Positions 8,809-16,555 of a stretch of DNA of 64,000 bases are shown here, piece by piece. How positions within the stretch are numbered: the stretch's first letter is position 1; the number at the start of each line of letters is the position of its first letter. The notes beneath the pieces were generated by a model. The model searched no databases. It was not told the DNA's origin and saw only the letters and a list, made by a program, of their open reading frames with translations. Location of the stretch: the NCBI RefSeq assembly GCF_009827545.1, contig NZ_WTYS01000001.1:372001-436000 (forward strand). The letters are read 5' to 3'. Position numbers and translations under genes: made by a program. Source of the stretch: Pontixanthobacter gangjinensis (GTDB taxonomy: Bacteria; Pseudomonadota; Alphaproteobacteria; Sphingomonadales; Sphingomonadaceae).

Positions 8809-11800
8809 TCGGCGGGGTGGCCATCCGTGGGCGGTATTGGCGCGGGCCTTGATGATCCTTCGAGCGTCGCCTGGTCATAATGATTGTCGCCCGGTTTGTA
8901 GGTTAGGAAGCGCATACGCATCCAAGGACCCATCCGTTTTTCCAACCCGTCGGCCAAACTGAAGCCGGCTGGCACAATCAGCAGAGTCAGGATCGTCGAA
9001 AGGATTAGGCCGCCGATTACCACGGTGCCCATCGGTGCACGCCATGCTCCGTCGCCCGACAGAGACAGGGCAGTCGGGACCATTCCCGCGGTCATCGCAA
9101 CGGTTGTCATGACAATAGGTTGAGCACGCTTGTGACCAGCATCAACGATTGCTGTCAGCTTGTCCTGACCGGCCTTCATTTCTTCAATGGCGAAATCGAT
9201 CAACAGGATTGAGTTTTTCGACACAATGCCGAGCAACATCAAAATGCCGATCATCACGGGCATAGAGACCGGCTGACCAACCAACCAGACAAGGAAAATG
9301 CCGCCGAGCGGAGCCAGCGCAAGCGAGCACATGTTGACCAGCGGCGACATCAGCCTCTTATACAACAGCACCAGCACAGCAAACACCAGCAGAATCCCCG
9401 AAAGCACAGCGATCAGGAAATTATCAGCCAATTCCTGCTGCCACTCATCTTCACCGACGACGTCACGGATTACGCCTTGCGGCAAGTCGGCGAGTACAGG
9501 CAGCGCATCTATTTGCTGTTGTGCGGTTCCTTTGACCACGTTCTGGGCCAAATCAGCACCGACCAAGACGCGCCGGTTCTGATTGTAACGCTGAATAACT
9601 GTTGGACCGGAACCGAACGAAATCTCCGCAACCCGTTCAAGAGGAACCGAACCGCCACGCGCAGTCTGTACGGGCAAATTAGCGATTGTGTTGAGGTCTT
9701 GTCGCGATTTTGCAGGAAGCTTTACGCGAATTGGGATTTGCCGGTCAGACAGCGAGAATTTTGCTGCGTTCTGTTCGATCTCACCCATCGTAGCGATGCG
9801 GATTGTTTGGCTAAGGGCTGCAGTTGTGACCCCCAATTCCGCAGCCATATCTGCACGTGGTCGGATGATAAGTTCAGGCCGATTAATATCGGCGCTAATG
9901 CGCGGAGCAACTAGCGTGTCGAGCCCCTTCATCTGCTCGACCAATGTGGCGGCAGTTGCTTCAAGCAGTTCAGGATCGGAGCCAGCCAGCATCACCGTCA
10001 TATCACGGCCACTGCCAAAACCGCCCGATTGCGAGGCAAAGCGCACACGGGCATCGGGGATGGCAGCCAAGGTTGGCGCAAGATCCCGCTCGAATTCAAT
10101 CGATGTCTTTTCGCGGTCTTCTTTCAGCGCAACATACAAAGTCGCTTGACCTTCACGAACACGTTCGAGTGCTCGCAAGACTTCGGGTTGCTCGTAAAGA
10201 ATAGCGGCAACCTGGTCAGCAACTCGCTCGGTCGTGGCCAAGGTGGTGCCGGGCACCATTTCAATCTCGACCCGGCTATTGTCGTCGTTAATCGTCGGCT
10301 GGAATTGGGCCGGCGTATTCATGAACAGCAAAATGGTCAGCAGGAATGCGAAATAGCCCACGCCCAGCATCCACACACGGTGATCAGAGAATCGTGCCTC
10401 AAAATAATGATAGGATTGAGAGAATTTGGCGCTGGTTATCTTGCCAATGAAATCAGCGATCAGCCGTAATAGCTTCAGCCCGACAATCAGTGCAACGAGG
10501 CCGACGCCAACGACCAGAACCAATTCCAGAATGGCGATCGGCTTATCAATCAAGCTCCAGAGGAAGGATTCCTTGTCTGCGACAACCGCGCTTGCAAGTG
10601 TATCAGGAACATTGAGTGACGCGAGGCCATCATAGCTCGTGTTTGGAATGCCTAGGTAGAAGAAGAACACAGCCACGGCAGGGATCACAAGCGCAATCAA
10701 CAAAACCAGCGTATTCAGCAAATGATAGAAGAACCCGCGCCGTGGTTCGCCAATTTTATCGCGCACCTTCGCCATCTTGCTCCGGTCGAGCGTCCAACGC
10801 AGGACATTCATATATCTGTCCATCCATGGACCTTCACCATGCTCCGCATGCCCTTTTGCCTGCAGGAAATAGGCCGCCAGCATGGGCGTGATCAATCGCG
10901 CCACCGCGAGGCTCATCAGCACCGAAATTACCACTGTAATGCCAAAGTTCTTGAAGAACTGACCTGAAATGCCCGGCATCAAGCCAACTGGCAGGAACAC
11001 CGCAACAATACAGAACGAGGTTGCAACCACAGCGAGGCCGATTTCGTCAGCAGCATCAATCGAGGCCTGATAGGCGCTTTTGCCCATCCGCATATGGCGA
11101 ACGATGTTCTCGATCTCCACAATCGCGTCATCGACCAGCACCCCGGCGACCAAACCAAGCGCCAACAGGGACAAGAAGTTGAGGTTGAATCCGAGCAGGT
11201 CCATGAACCAGAAGGTGGGAATTGCCGAAAGCGGGATAGCAATAGCGGAAATGACCGTCGCCCGCCAATCCCGCAGGAAGAAGAACACGACGACAACGGC
11301 CAGAATTGCACCCTCGACCATAGCCGCAATAGAGCTTTCATATTGGCTCTCGGTGTATTTCACGCTGTTTGACAGCTGAATGAATTTAATGCCGGGATTG
11401 TCCGCCTCAATACCTTCAATTTCGGCCAAGGCAGCTTCAAAAACGGTTACGTCCGATGCACCTTTGGCGCGCGACATGAAGAAGTTCACCACTTCCTTGT
11501 CACGGACTTTGCTGATTGAGGTCCGCTCACTGAAACCATCGCGCACGGTGGCCACATCGGTTAACTTCACCGTCCGGCCATCACCCAGCCGGATTTGTTT
11601 TTGCGACAGATCGAAAGCTGTGTCGGCGTTGCCCAAAACGCGGACTGACTGGCGGGTTCCGCCAACCTCAGCCATTCCTCCCGCCGCGTCAAAATTATCG
11701 AGGCGCAAGACCTGATTGATCTGGCTGGCCGTGACACCAAGCGCCTGCATCTTACCTGGGTCGAGGATGACTTCAATTTCACGGTCAACGCCGCCGAAAC

Positions 11801-12335
11801 GACCAACATCAGCCATGCCTTCAATCGAGAGCAATCGCTTGGCGACCGAATCATCGATGAACCAGCTGAGCTGCTCGATTGTCATATCGTCAGCTTCAAC
11901 GGCATAAATGCCAAGGAACCCGCCAGAAATTTCTTCCTTGCTGATCCGCGGCTCTAGAATGCCGTCAGGCAGGCTGCTGCGCACCGAATCAACCGCATTC
12001 TTAACTTCGGCGACAGCATCGTTGGGGTCTGTGCCAATTTCAAATTCAATAAAAGTTCTGGAGTTCCCCTCGCTCGCACTGGAACTGAGAGTTTTTACGC
12101 CATTGATTGAACGTACGGCTGATTCCACCCGCTGGGTAATTTGGTTCTCGATCTCGGTCGGGGCGGCGCCCGGTTGCGAAATTGACACATTGACCGCGGG
12201 GAATTCAACTTCCGGATTGTTGACTACGTCCATGCGGGCAAAGCTGAGCATTCCCGCCAAGAGGATGGCGAGGAAAAAAACCAACGGAATTACTGGATTG
12301 CGGATTGCCCATGCAGACATGTTCTGGAAGTTCAT
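8805..12335 (-). CDS. RND efflux permease (AcrB/HAE family) with enlarged central region
   Basis: The 1176-residue inner-membrane permease is the proton-driven pump of a tripartite efflux system. TM1 is at about 14-34. The TM4 proton-relay pair is visible in VDDAIVEIEN (Asp402, Asp403), and the TM10 lysine in LLGIVSKNSILLIDFA. Typical relatives have about 1020-1050 residues. The excess lies between TM6 (ending near 490) and TM7 (about 652-671): residues 530-650 hold two additional hydrophobic segments (about 536-562 and 600-623). The gene begins 5 bases after the adaptor gene and overlaps DUF445. Substrates cannot be predicted; no outer-membrane factor gene is adjacent. Confidence 0.94.
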   Translation of the reverse strand: MNFQNMSAWAIRNPVIPLVFFLAILLAGMLSFARMDVVNNPEVEFPAVNVSISQPGAAPTEIENQITQRVESAVRSINGVKTLSSSASEGNSRTFIEFEIGTDPNDAVAEVKNAVDSVRSSLPDGILEPRISKEEISGGFLGIYAVEADDMTIEQLSWFIDDSVAKRLLSIEGMADVGRFGGVDREIEVILDPGKMQALGVTASQINQVLRLDNFDAAGGMAEVGGTRQSVRVLGNADTAFDLSQKQIRLGDGRTVKLTDVATVRDGFSERTSISKVRDKEVVNFFMSRAKGASDVTVFEAALAEIEGIEADNPGIKFIQLSNSVKYTESQYESSIAAMVEGAILAVVVVFFFLRDWRATVISAIAIPLSAIPTFWFMDLLGFNLNFLSLLALGLVAGVLVDDAIVEIENIVRHMRMGKSAYQASIDAADEIGLAVVATSFCIVAVFLPVGLMPGISGQFFKNFGITVVISVLMSLAVARLITPMLAAYFLQAKGHAEHGEGPWMDRYMNVLRWTLDRSKMAKVRDKIGEPRRGFFYHLLNTLVLLIALVIPAVAVFFFYLGIPNTSYDGLASLNVPDTLASAVVADKESFLWSLIDKPIAILELVLVVGVGLVALIVGLKLLRLIADFIGKITSAKFSQSYHYFEARFSDHRVWMLGVGYFAFLLTILLFMNTPAQFQPTINDDNSRVEIEMVPGTTLATTERVADQVAAILYEQPEVLRALERVREGQATLYVALKEDREKTSIEFERDLAPTLAAIPDARVRFASQSGGFGSGRDMTVMLAGSDPELLEATAATLVEQMKGLDTLVAPRISADINRPELIIRPRADMAAELGVTTAALSQTIRIATMGEIEQNAAKFSLSDRQIPIRVKLPAKSRQDLNTIANLPVQTARGGSVPLERVAEISFGSGPTVIQRYNQNRRVLVGADLAQNVVKGTAQQQIDALPVLADLPQGVIRDVVGEDEWQQELADNFLIAVLSGILLVFAVLVLLYKRLMSPLVNMCSLALAPLGGIFLVWLVGQPVSMPVMIGILMLLGIVSKNSILLIDFAIEEMKAGQDKLTAIVDAGHKRAQPIVMTTVAMTAGMVPTALSLSGDGAWRAPMGTVVIGGLILSTILTLLIVPAGFSLADGLEKRMGPWMRMRFLTYKPGDNHYDQATLEGSSRPAPIPPTDGHPAE

Positions 12336-12340
12336 GGCGC

Positions 12341-13558
12341 TTACTTCCCGTCAGTTTTGGCTAACTTCGGATTGACCACTTCGCCCGGGGTTAAAAACCC
12401 GCCAGCACGCAGAACAATCGATTCGGTGCCATCGAGCCCGCTGGCGATAGCGATACCATCTTGCGTGACCATGCCAGTCGTGACGTCGCGGCGCTGGGCT
12501 TTGTTATCCTTGTCGATGATGAAGACATAGCTGCCCTTATCATCTGACAGAACTGCGGATTCGGGCAGCATCGGTGCAACCACCGTGCCACTGCTGATTG
12601 TAGCCTGCGCAAAGCCTCCCGGGCGGAGTTCTGGCGCGTAAGGGAGCGCGATTCGCGCCGTTCCTTGCCGATCCTGCGCATCGATAATAGGTGAAATTTG
12701 CCAGATCTGTCCGGCAAAACTCTTTTGCGAACCGGTGGGGGTGATTGTCGCCTGAACACCGGCCGAGATTTTGGCAAGGTCAACTTCGTTCAGCCGGGCC
12801 ATCATCTCCATCTCGCCGCCTTGGGCAATACGGAACAATGCACCAGACCCTGCGCTGACAATTTGGCCAGGCTCGACCATCCGCTCCAGCACAAGTCCCG
12901 AAGAAGGGGCGACAATGTTAAGGCGCGCGTTGCGGGCACGGGTCTCGCGGACTTGTGCATTTGCAACGCGGACCCGGGCAACGGCTGCGTCGCGGGTAGC
13001 GGTCAAACGATCAACATCAGCCTTGCTGATGAAGCCGCGATCTACCAATTTTAAAGCGCGGTCGAGATTAGCTTGGGCCAAATTTGCATCGGCCTGCGCC
13101 ACATTGACCTGTGCGGCGGCGCTATCAACTTGCTGATTTTGCACCGAGCGGTCGATAAAGGCCAAGACCTGTCCGGCCTTGACCCAATCACCGGCATCGA
13201 CAGGAACCGAGACTACGCGCCCACCTTCGCCGGCAATGCCCACTGGCAATTCGCGGCGCGCGGCCACCGTCCCGGTGGCCTGAATTTCGCCTGCAATAGT
13301 CGCTCGGCCCGGCTTGATAATTGTTACGGAAGCCGCCTGTTCAGCCTGATCGTCGCCTGCGCCAACAGCGGTAGCTGAATTACTGACTTGGTAATATGCA
13401 AACCCTAAAGCTGCGATCAGACCGATAATTATCAGGCCAATAATAAGTTTACGTTTGCCCGTCTTCGAACTGACCTCATTATCTAGCGCGTCCTCCGCAC
13501 CAGACCATGCACCGCCATCAGCGGGGTTATCGGCTTGCACAGTTGTTTCGTAATTCAT
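12341..13558 (-). CDS. RND efflux periplasmic adaptor (membrane fusion protein)
   Basis: The 405-residue HlyD/AcrA-family adaptor links the RND permease to an outer-membrane channel. A 35-residue cytoplasmic tail precedes a single membrane helix (about 38-58). A lipoyl/barrel-sandwich hybrid domain follows (GEGGRVVSVPVDAGDWVKAGQVLAFID), then an alpha-hairpin with Ala/Gln-rich heptads (about 155-215), the second lipoyl half (APSSGLVLERMVEPGQIV), beta-barrel and membrane-proximal domains. It is the first gene of the operon adaptor-permease-DUF445. Two palindromes lie just upstream in the likely promoter. Confidence 0.94.
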   Translation of the reverse strand: MNYETTVQADNPADGGAWSGAEDALDNEVSSKTGKRKLIIGLIIIGLIAALGFAYYQVSNSATAVGAGDDQAEQAASVTIIKPGRATIAGEIQATGTVAARRELPVGIAGEGGRVVSVPVDAGDWVKAGQVLAFIDRSVQNQQVDSAAAQVNVAQADANLAQANLDRALKLVDRGFISKADVDRLTATRDAAVARVRVANAQVRETRARNARLNIVAPSSGLVLERMVEPGQIVSAGSGALFRIAQGGEMEMMARLNEVDLAKISAGVQATITPTGSQKSFAGQIWQISPIIDAQDRQGTARIALPYAPELRPGGFAQATISSGTVVAPMLPESAVLSDDKGSYVFIIDKDNKAQRRDVTTGMVTQDGIAIASGLDGTESIVLRAGGFLTPGEVVNPKLAKTDGK

Positions 13559-13577
13559 GGCCGGTCCTGATCGTCAA

Positions 13578-13612
13578 TAACACCAAATGTGTTAGGTGTA
13601 TTATGCGCATAA
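13578..13612 (-). promoter_or_regulatory. Two palindromes in the efflux-operon promoter region
   Basis: TAACAC-CAAAT-GTGTTA (13578-13594) is an inverted repeat with 6-base arms. TTATGCGCATAA (13601-13612) is a perfect 12-base palindrome. They lie 20-54 bases upstream of the adaptor ATG, where a local repressor would bind. No TetR- or MarR-type regulator gene is adjacent. Confidence 0.5.
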
Positions 13613-13752
13613 ATCACCAGATGCAATATACGGGCGCAATTTTCATGAAATCCCTAGGCTTTTGAGCCTGCATCCGCAAATGAATGCTCGACCGGTGACT
13701 TGTCTGACCGACGAACAGTCCGATCCCTGTTGCAGTCTTGCCACCACCAACC

Positions 13753-13783
13753 AAAAAGGGCGGGTAGCTTACGCCCCCGCCCC
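13753..13783 (-). terminator. Rho-independent terminator of the GlsB-family gene
   Basis: Read on the minus strand, GGGCGGG (13782-13776) pairs with CCCGCCC (13764-13758) around an 11-base loop, followed by TTTTT (13757-13753). It lies about 27 bases after the stop codon. Confidence 0.85.
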
Positions 13784-13809
13784 TTCGAATTCATCTTGAA
13801 AGCTGCGAC

Positions 13810-14073
13810 TTAGCGAACGCGTCCACGTTGGACGAGGTTCACGATGCCGAGCAGCACAACTGCGCCAACAACGGCTACAATCAAGCCAGTGATGGAAAAT
13901 TCTTGTACGCTACCTGCAATGCCGAATTGGTTCGCGATTAGGTTGCCAACAACCGAACCGATACAACCAACAACGATATTCCAGAAAATGCCCATTGATG
14001 CATCGCGGTTCATTACGAGACTGGCGAGCCAACCGGCAACGCCGCCAACGATTAATGCAATAATCCAACCCAT
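13810..14073 (-). CDS. GlsB/YeaQ/YmgE family stress-response membrane protein
   Basis: The 87-residue transglycosylase-associated family protein has three hydrophobic segments. It begins MGWIIALIVGGVAGWLASLVM, then NIVVGCIGSVVGN and a final VVAVVGAVVLLGIV helix, ending in basic residues. Members are small inner-membrane proteins induced by stress; their exact role is unclear. The start at 14073 is chosen over an upstream in-frame codon because of a strong AGGAGGA site (14087-14081) and family match at MGW. A candidate EcfG promoter lies upstream and a terminator downstream, so it is a single-gene unit. Confidence 0.92.
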   Translation of the reverse strand: MGWIIALIVGGVAGWLASLVMNRDASMGIFWNIVVGCIGSVVGNLIANQFGIAGSVQEFSITGLIVAVVGAVVLLGIVNLVQRGRVR

Positions 14074-14109
14074 TATAATTTCCTCCTGCTTTGTCTTATC
14101 TGACGCCAA

Positions 14110-14137
14110 TTAACGGTTGGACATCAGAAAACGTTCC
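14110..14137 (-). promoter_or_regulatory. Candidate EcfG-type stress promoter of the GlsB-family gene
   Basis: On the minus strand, GGAAC (14137-14133) is followed after exactly 17 bases by CGTTAA (14115-14110). This fits the general-stress sigma consensus GGAAC-N16/17-CGTT well. It ends 37 bases before the ATG at 14073, a plausible distance. The downstream gene belongs to a stress-response family. Confidence 0.65.
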
Positions 14138-14167
14138 CGAGCAAGTTGCTGAGAACATTCAGGAGTC

Positions 14168-14206
14168 TTAGCGGCAAAAGGCGCCATTGGCCAATCGCGC
14201 CGCTAA
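14168..14206. terminator. Inverted repeat downstream of sciP
   Basis: TTAGCGGC (14168-14175) and GCCGCTAA (14199-14206) are perfect complements. Inside them lies ATTGGCCAAT (14186-14195), itself palindromic, so a long branched stem can form. It starts about 25 bases after the sciP stop. It may end sciP transcription, but on the minus strand no T-run follows. Confidence 0.5.
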
Positions 14207-14230
14207 TTTATAAAATCGGATTGGAATCGC

Positions 14231-14530
14231 TCAGTATTTTAACTGGCGCTCATACAAATCGCGGTAGTGCTGAATCCGGGTCACGCGCAGGCCCTGCATT
14301 CCCGAACGGTCAACCGCGCGCTGCCAGGAAGCAAATTCCTCAAGCGTCAGAGTGTATCGTTCAAGCACATCATCAATCGTCAGCAAGCCGCCATTAACCG
14401 CAGCGACTACCTCCGCCTTGCGGCGCACAACCCAGCGCTTTGTTTCCGGCGGCGGCAGGTCGTCAATCGTCAGGGGCTCACCCAATGGGCCGATGACCTT
14501 GGCGGGACGGATTTTCTGGTTCTCGATCAT
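14231..14530 (-). CDS. sciP: SciP, CtrA inhibitor (DUF1153)
   Basis: The 99-residue DUF1153 protein matches the alphaproteobacterial cell-cycle regulator SciP. In Caulobacter it binds CtrA and blocks activation of CtrA-dependent promoters. The family core is plain: KVIGPLGEPLTIDDLPPPETKRWVVRRKAEVV, then a helix-turn-helix-like GGLLTIDDVLERYTLTLEEFASWQRAVDR. Start: ATG at 14530, or GTG at 14533 one codon earlier. The stop of the upstream small gene overlaps it (TGATG), implying translational coupling. Confidence 0.93.
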   Translation of the reverse strand: MIENQKIRPAKVIGPLGEPLTIDDLPPPETKRWVVRRKAEVVAAVNGGLLTIDDVLERYTLTLEEFASWQRAVDRSGMQGLRVTRIQHYRDLYERQLKY

Positions 14531-14868
14531 CACAACTCTCTGTCGCTTGGGGCCATATTGGTTTCGAAAACTGATGGGTAATCAATTTTCGTTGCCACTG
14601 CTCTGCTCCCAGAGCGCTTTTCATCCGCTGAACCTACAAGGTTAACGGATGGCTTTGTTTCGTTAATTGTTTGGTCGTCGGCTGTATGCGTGCCGCTGGT
14701 GAAGCGCGAAAAGTTGCCGGTTGTATCGGCAATCCGGCCCATAAATGCGCCACGCAAATCATGCGCTGCGGCAAGTTTCGCTGCCAGCACAGGCCATTCA
14801 AGCGATTGCAAACCAGTGCTTTTTGCAGGCGCGGTAAAGCCAGCTTGGTGAAATTGTCCGTCGATCAT
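14530..14868 (-). CDS. Small protein of unknown function, coupled to sciP
   Basis: The 112-residue protein is predicted soluble, with no signal peptide or membrane segment. It starts MIDGQFHQAGFTAPAKSTGL, with a helical stretch at about 21-44 (LQSLEWPVLAAKLAAAHDLRGAF). The second half is polar, Ser/Thr-rich and probably disordered. I do not recognise a named family. The stop overlaps the sciP start, so both are probably translated from one mRNA. The overlap and reasonable composition argue that it is real. A role linked to SciP or the cell cycle is only inference from position. Confidence 0.68.
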   Translation of the reverse strand: MIDGQFHQAGFTAPAKSTGLQSLEWPVLAAKLAAAHDLRGAFMGRIADTTGNFSRFTSGTHTADDQTINETKPSVNLVGSADEKRSGSRAVATKIDYPSVFETNMAPSDREL

Positions 14869-14981
14869 GTGAATGCTTCTAGTCAGCGAAAGTCAAGATC
14901 AGGTAAAGTCTTGCTTCATCGCTCGTTAGGAATACCGAACAGAAGGTAAAGCCGAACTGGCAGAACCCCGCCTAGACGTGT

Positions 14982-16139
14982 ATGGGCGCGTGCATGCCTA
15001 CCCATACGATCCTCGATTCTGCGCTGGACAGCGCTAGCCTGTTTGATTTGCCGCGCCCGGCGGCAGATTGCCGAATTGTTGTCGCCATGTCAGGCGGGGT
15101 CGATTCTTCAGTGGTTGCCGCACTGGCCGCATCAACTGGGGCCGAAGTGATCGGAATTACCCTGCAGCTTTATGATTATGGCGCAGCCACGGGCCGCAAA
15201 GGTGCATGCTGCGCTGGCGATGACATAAGCGACGCCCGCGCGGTGTCTGACAGGCTGGGAATTGCCCATTATGTTTTCGACCACGAAAGTGCTTTCCGCG
15301 AAGAAGTTGTCGAACAATTCGCCGATGATTATCTGGCGGGACGGACGCCCGTTCCTTGCATACGGTGCAATATGGGTCCGAAATTCACCGATTTGCTACG
15401 GATGGCGAAGGAATTGGACGCGGATTGCCTAGCGACCGGTCATTACGTCCAGCGAAAAATTGGTGCCGCTGGCGCTGAGATGCATCGCGCCGTCGATCCG
15501 GCGCGCGATCAATCATACTTCCTTTATGCCACCACCGACGAACAGCTGGATTTTATCCGGTACCCGCTCGGCGGTATGCCGAAAGCCCAGGTGCGTGAGT
15601 TGGCTGAACAAGCAGGATTGCGCAATGCAGCGAAGCCGGACAGCCAGGACATTTGTTTCGTCCCCGATGGCGATTACGCCAAGATTGTCAGGTCAGTCCG
15701 GCCCGAAGGCGGGCAGCCTGGCGCGATCGTGCATGCGCAAACGGGTGAAGAGCTGGGCAGGCATAAGGGCGTGATCCATTACACGGTGGGCCAGCGTCGA
15801 GGCCTGGAAATCGGTGGCCTGCCAGAGCCGCTTTACGTCGTCGGTCTCGATGCCGCGAATGCGGAGGTCCGCGTTGGCCCCAAAGCCATGCTCGCAGTTC
15901 ATTCGGCGCAGATCATCGAAACCAACCGCATTGGCCCGCTGCCTGACACAGCGCTTACAGCAAAAGTACGCTCTCTCTCGAAGCCGGTGCCTATTGAATT
16001 GGACGGGCCGCTTGGCGCAGGCTTGGCCACAACGATCCGCTTCAAACAGCCTGAATTCGGCGTTGCTCCCGGGCAAGCGGCAGTGATTTATGCTGGTGAA
16101 CGGGTGGTTGGCGGCGGTTGGATTGAGCGAACAGACTGA
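14982..16139 (+). CDS. mnmA: tRNA-specific 2-thiouridylase
   Basis: The 385-residue MnmA adds sulfur to U34 of tRNAs for Lys, Glu and Gln. The PP-loop SGGVDSS is at 37-43. The catalytic cysteines are visible: Cys129 in PCIRCN and the later DICFV cysteine that forms the persulfide. The tRNA-binding middle ([14 protein letters not shown]) and C-terminal barrel ([20 protein letters not shown]) are intact. The start could be 14982 or ATG 14994; neither has a clear ribosome site. It faces the convergent hypothetical gene across a 19-base gap. Confidence 0.96.
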   Translation: MGACMPTHTILDSALDSASLFDLPRPAADCRIVVAMSGGVDSSVVAALAASTGAEVIGITLQLYDYGAATGRKGACCAGDDISDARAVSDRLGIAHYVFDHESAFREEVVEQFADDYLAGRTPVPCIRCNMGPKFTDLLRMAKELDADCLATGHYVQRKIGAAGAEMHRAVDPARDQSYFLYATTDEQLDFIRYPLGGMPKAQVRELAEQAGLRNAAKPDSQDICFVPDGDYAKIVRSVRPEGGQPGAIVHAQTGEELGRHKGVIHYTVGQRRGLEIGGLPEPLYVVGLDAANAEVRVGPKAMLAVHSAQIIETNRIGPLPDTALTAKVRSLSKPVPIELDGPLGAGLATTIRFKQPEFGVAPGQAAVIYAGERVVGGGWIERTD

Positions 16140-16142
16140 CTA

Positions 16143-16156
16143 GCCGGCCGGCCGGC
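16143..16156. repeat. GCCGGC palindrome in a convergent gap
   Basis: GCCGGCCGGCCGGC is a perfect 14-base palindrome made of repeated CCGG. It fills most of the gap between mnmA and the convergent hypothetical gene. It could act as a short bidirectional stop structure, but there is no T-run. Confidence 0.6.
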
Positions 16157-16158
16157 AA

Positions 16159-16521
16159 TCATTCTTCCCACTTCTCCAGGATACAGCCATAGCCCTTGCG
16201 ATATGTCGCGGTTTCAGACGCGATCAATGGGAAGACTGCGGTAACGCTTTTTGCATCGGCATCTTCTTTGAGCGAAATCAGCTCCATTCCCGGTAACTTG
16301 TCTTTTGCACAATCTTCCATACTGCGATTGCCGATAAACCGGCACGAACAGGCCACGCGGGCGGAATAGGCAGCACCTGCACCCGCATATCCGGTAATCG
16401 GAGCGCGATAGGTAAAGGCTGCAACCGCAAGCGCGGCGACCACAATTAGGAATGGCCAAAGATATTTGCGGTTGCCACGCGTCCTGGCTCTGCTTGCTGG
16501 TCGTGCCGTTGATTTAGCCAT
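16159..16521 (-). CDS. Membrane-anchored small protein of unknown function (Cys-rich)
   Basis: The 120-residue protein has a basic N-terminus (about 20 residues, Arg/Ala-rich), one membrane helix (about 22-40) and an extracytoplasmic domain of about 75 residues. The domain holds four cysteines: ACSCRF (two), a further one in SMEDC and one near the C-terminus in GYGC, suggesting disulfides or metal binding. The start at 16521 (MAKSTARPAS) is preferred; an upstream ATG at 16557 would overlap the divergent serine hydrolase start. It is divergent from that hydrolase and may share its promoter region. No named family is recognised. Confidence 0.65.
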   Translation of the reverse strand: MAKSTARPASRARTRGNRKYLWPFLIVVAALAVAAFTYRAPITGYAGAGAAYSARVACSCRFIGNRSMEDCAKDKLPGMELISLKEDADAKSVTAVFPLIASETATYRKGYGCILEKWEE

Positions 16522-16555
16522 TGCCAAGTGAAATCCTGTCAGCGAGTGAAGCGGC

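Noticed and set aside
8805-12335. Many plus-strand open frames opposite the RND permease gene
   Set aside because: They are antisense shadows of a strongly supported long gene, with low-complexity, Arg/Ser-rich composition and no ribosome sites.
13596-13799. 67-codon plus-strand frame between the efflux and GlsB-type genes
   Set aside because: It runs through the terminator of the GlsB-type gene, has no ribosome site and no recognisable sequence.
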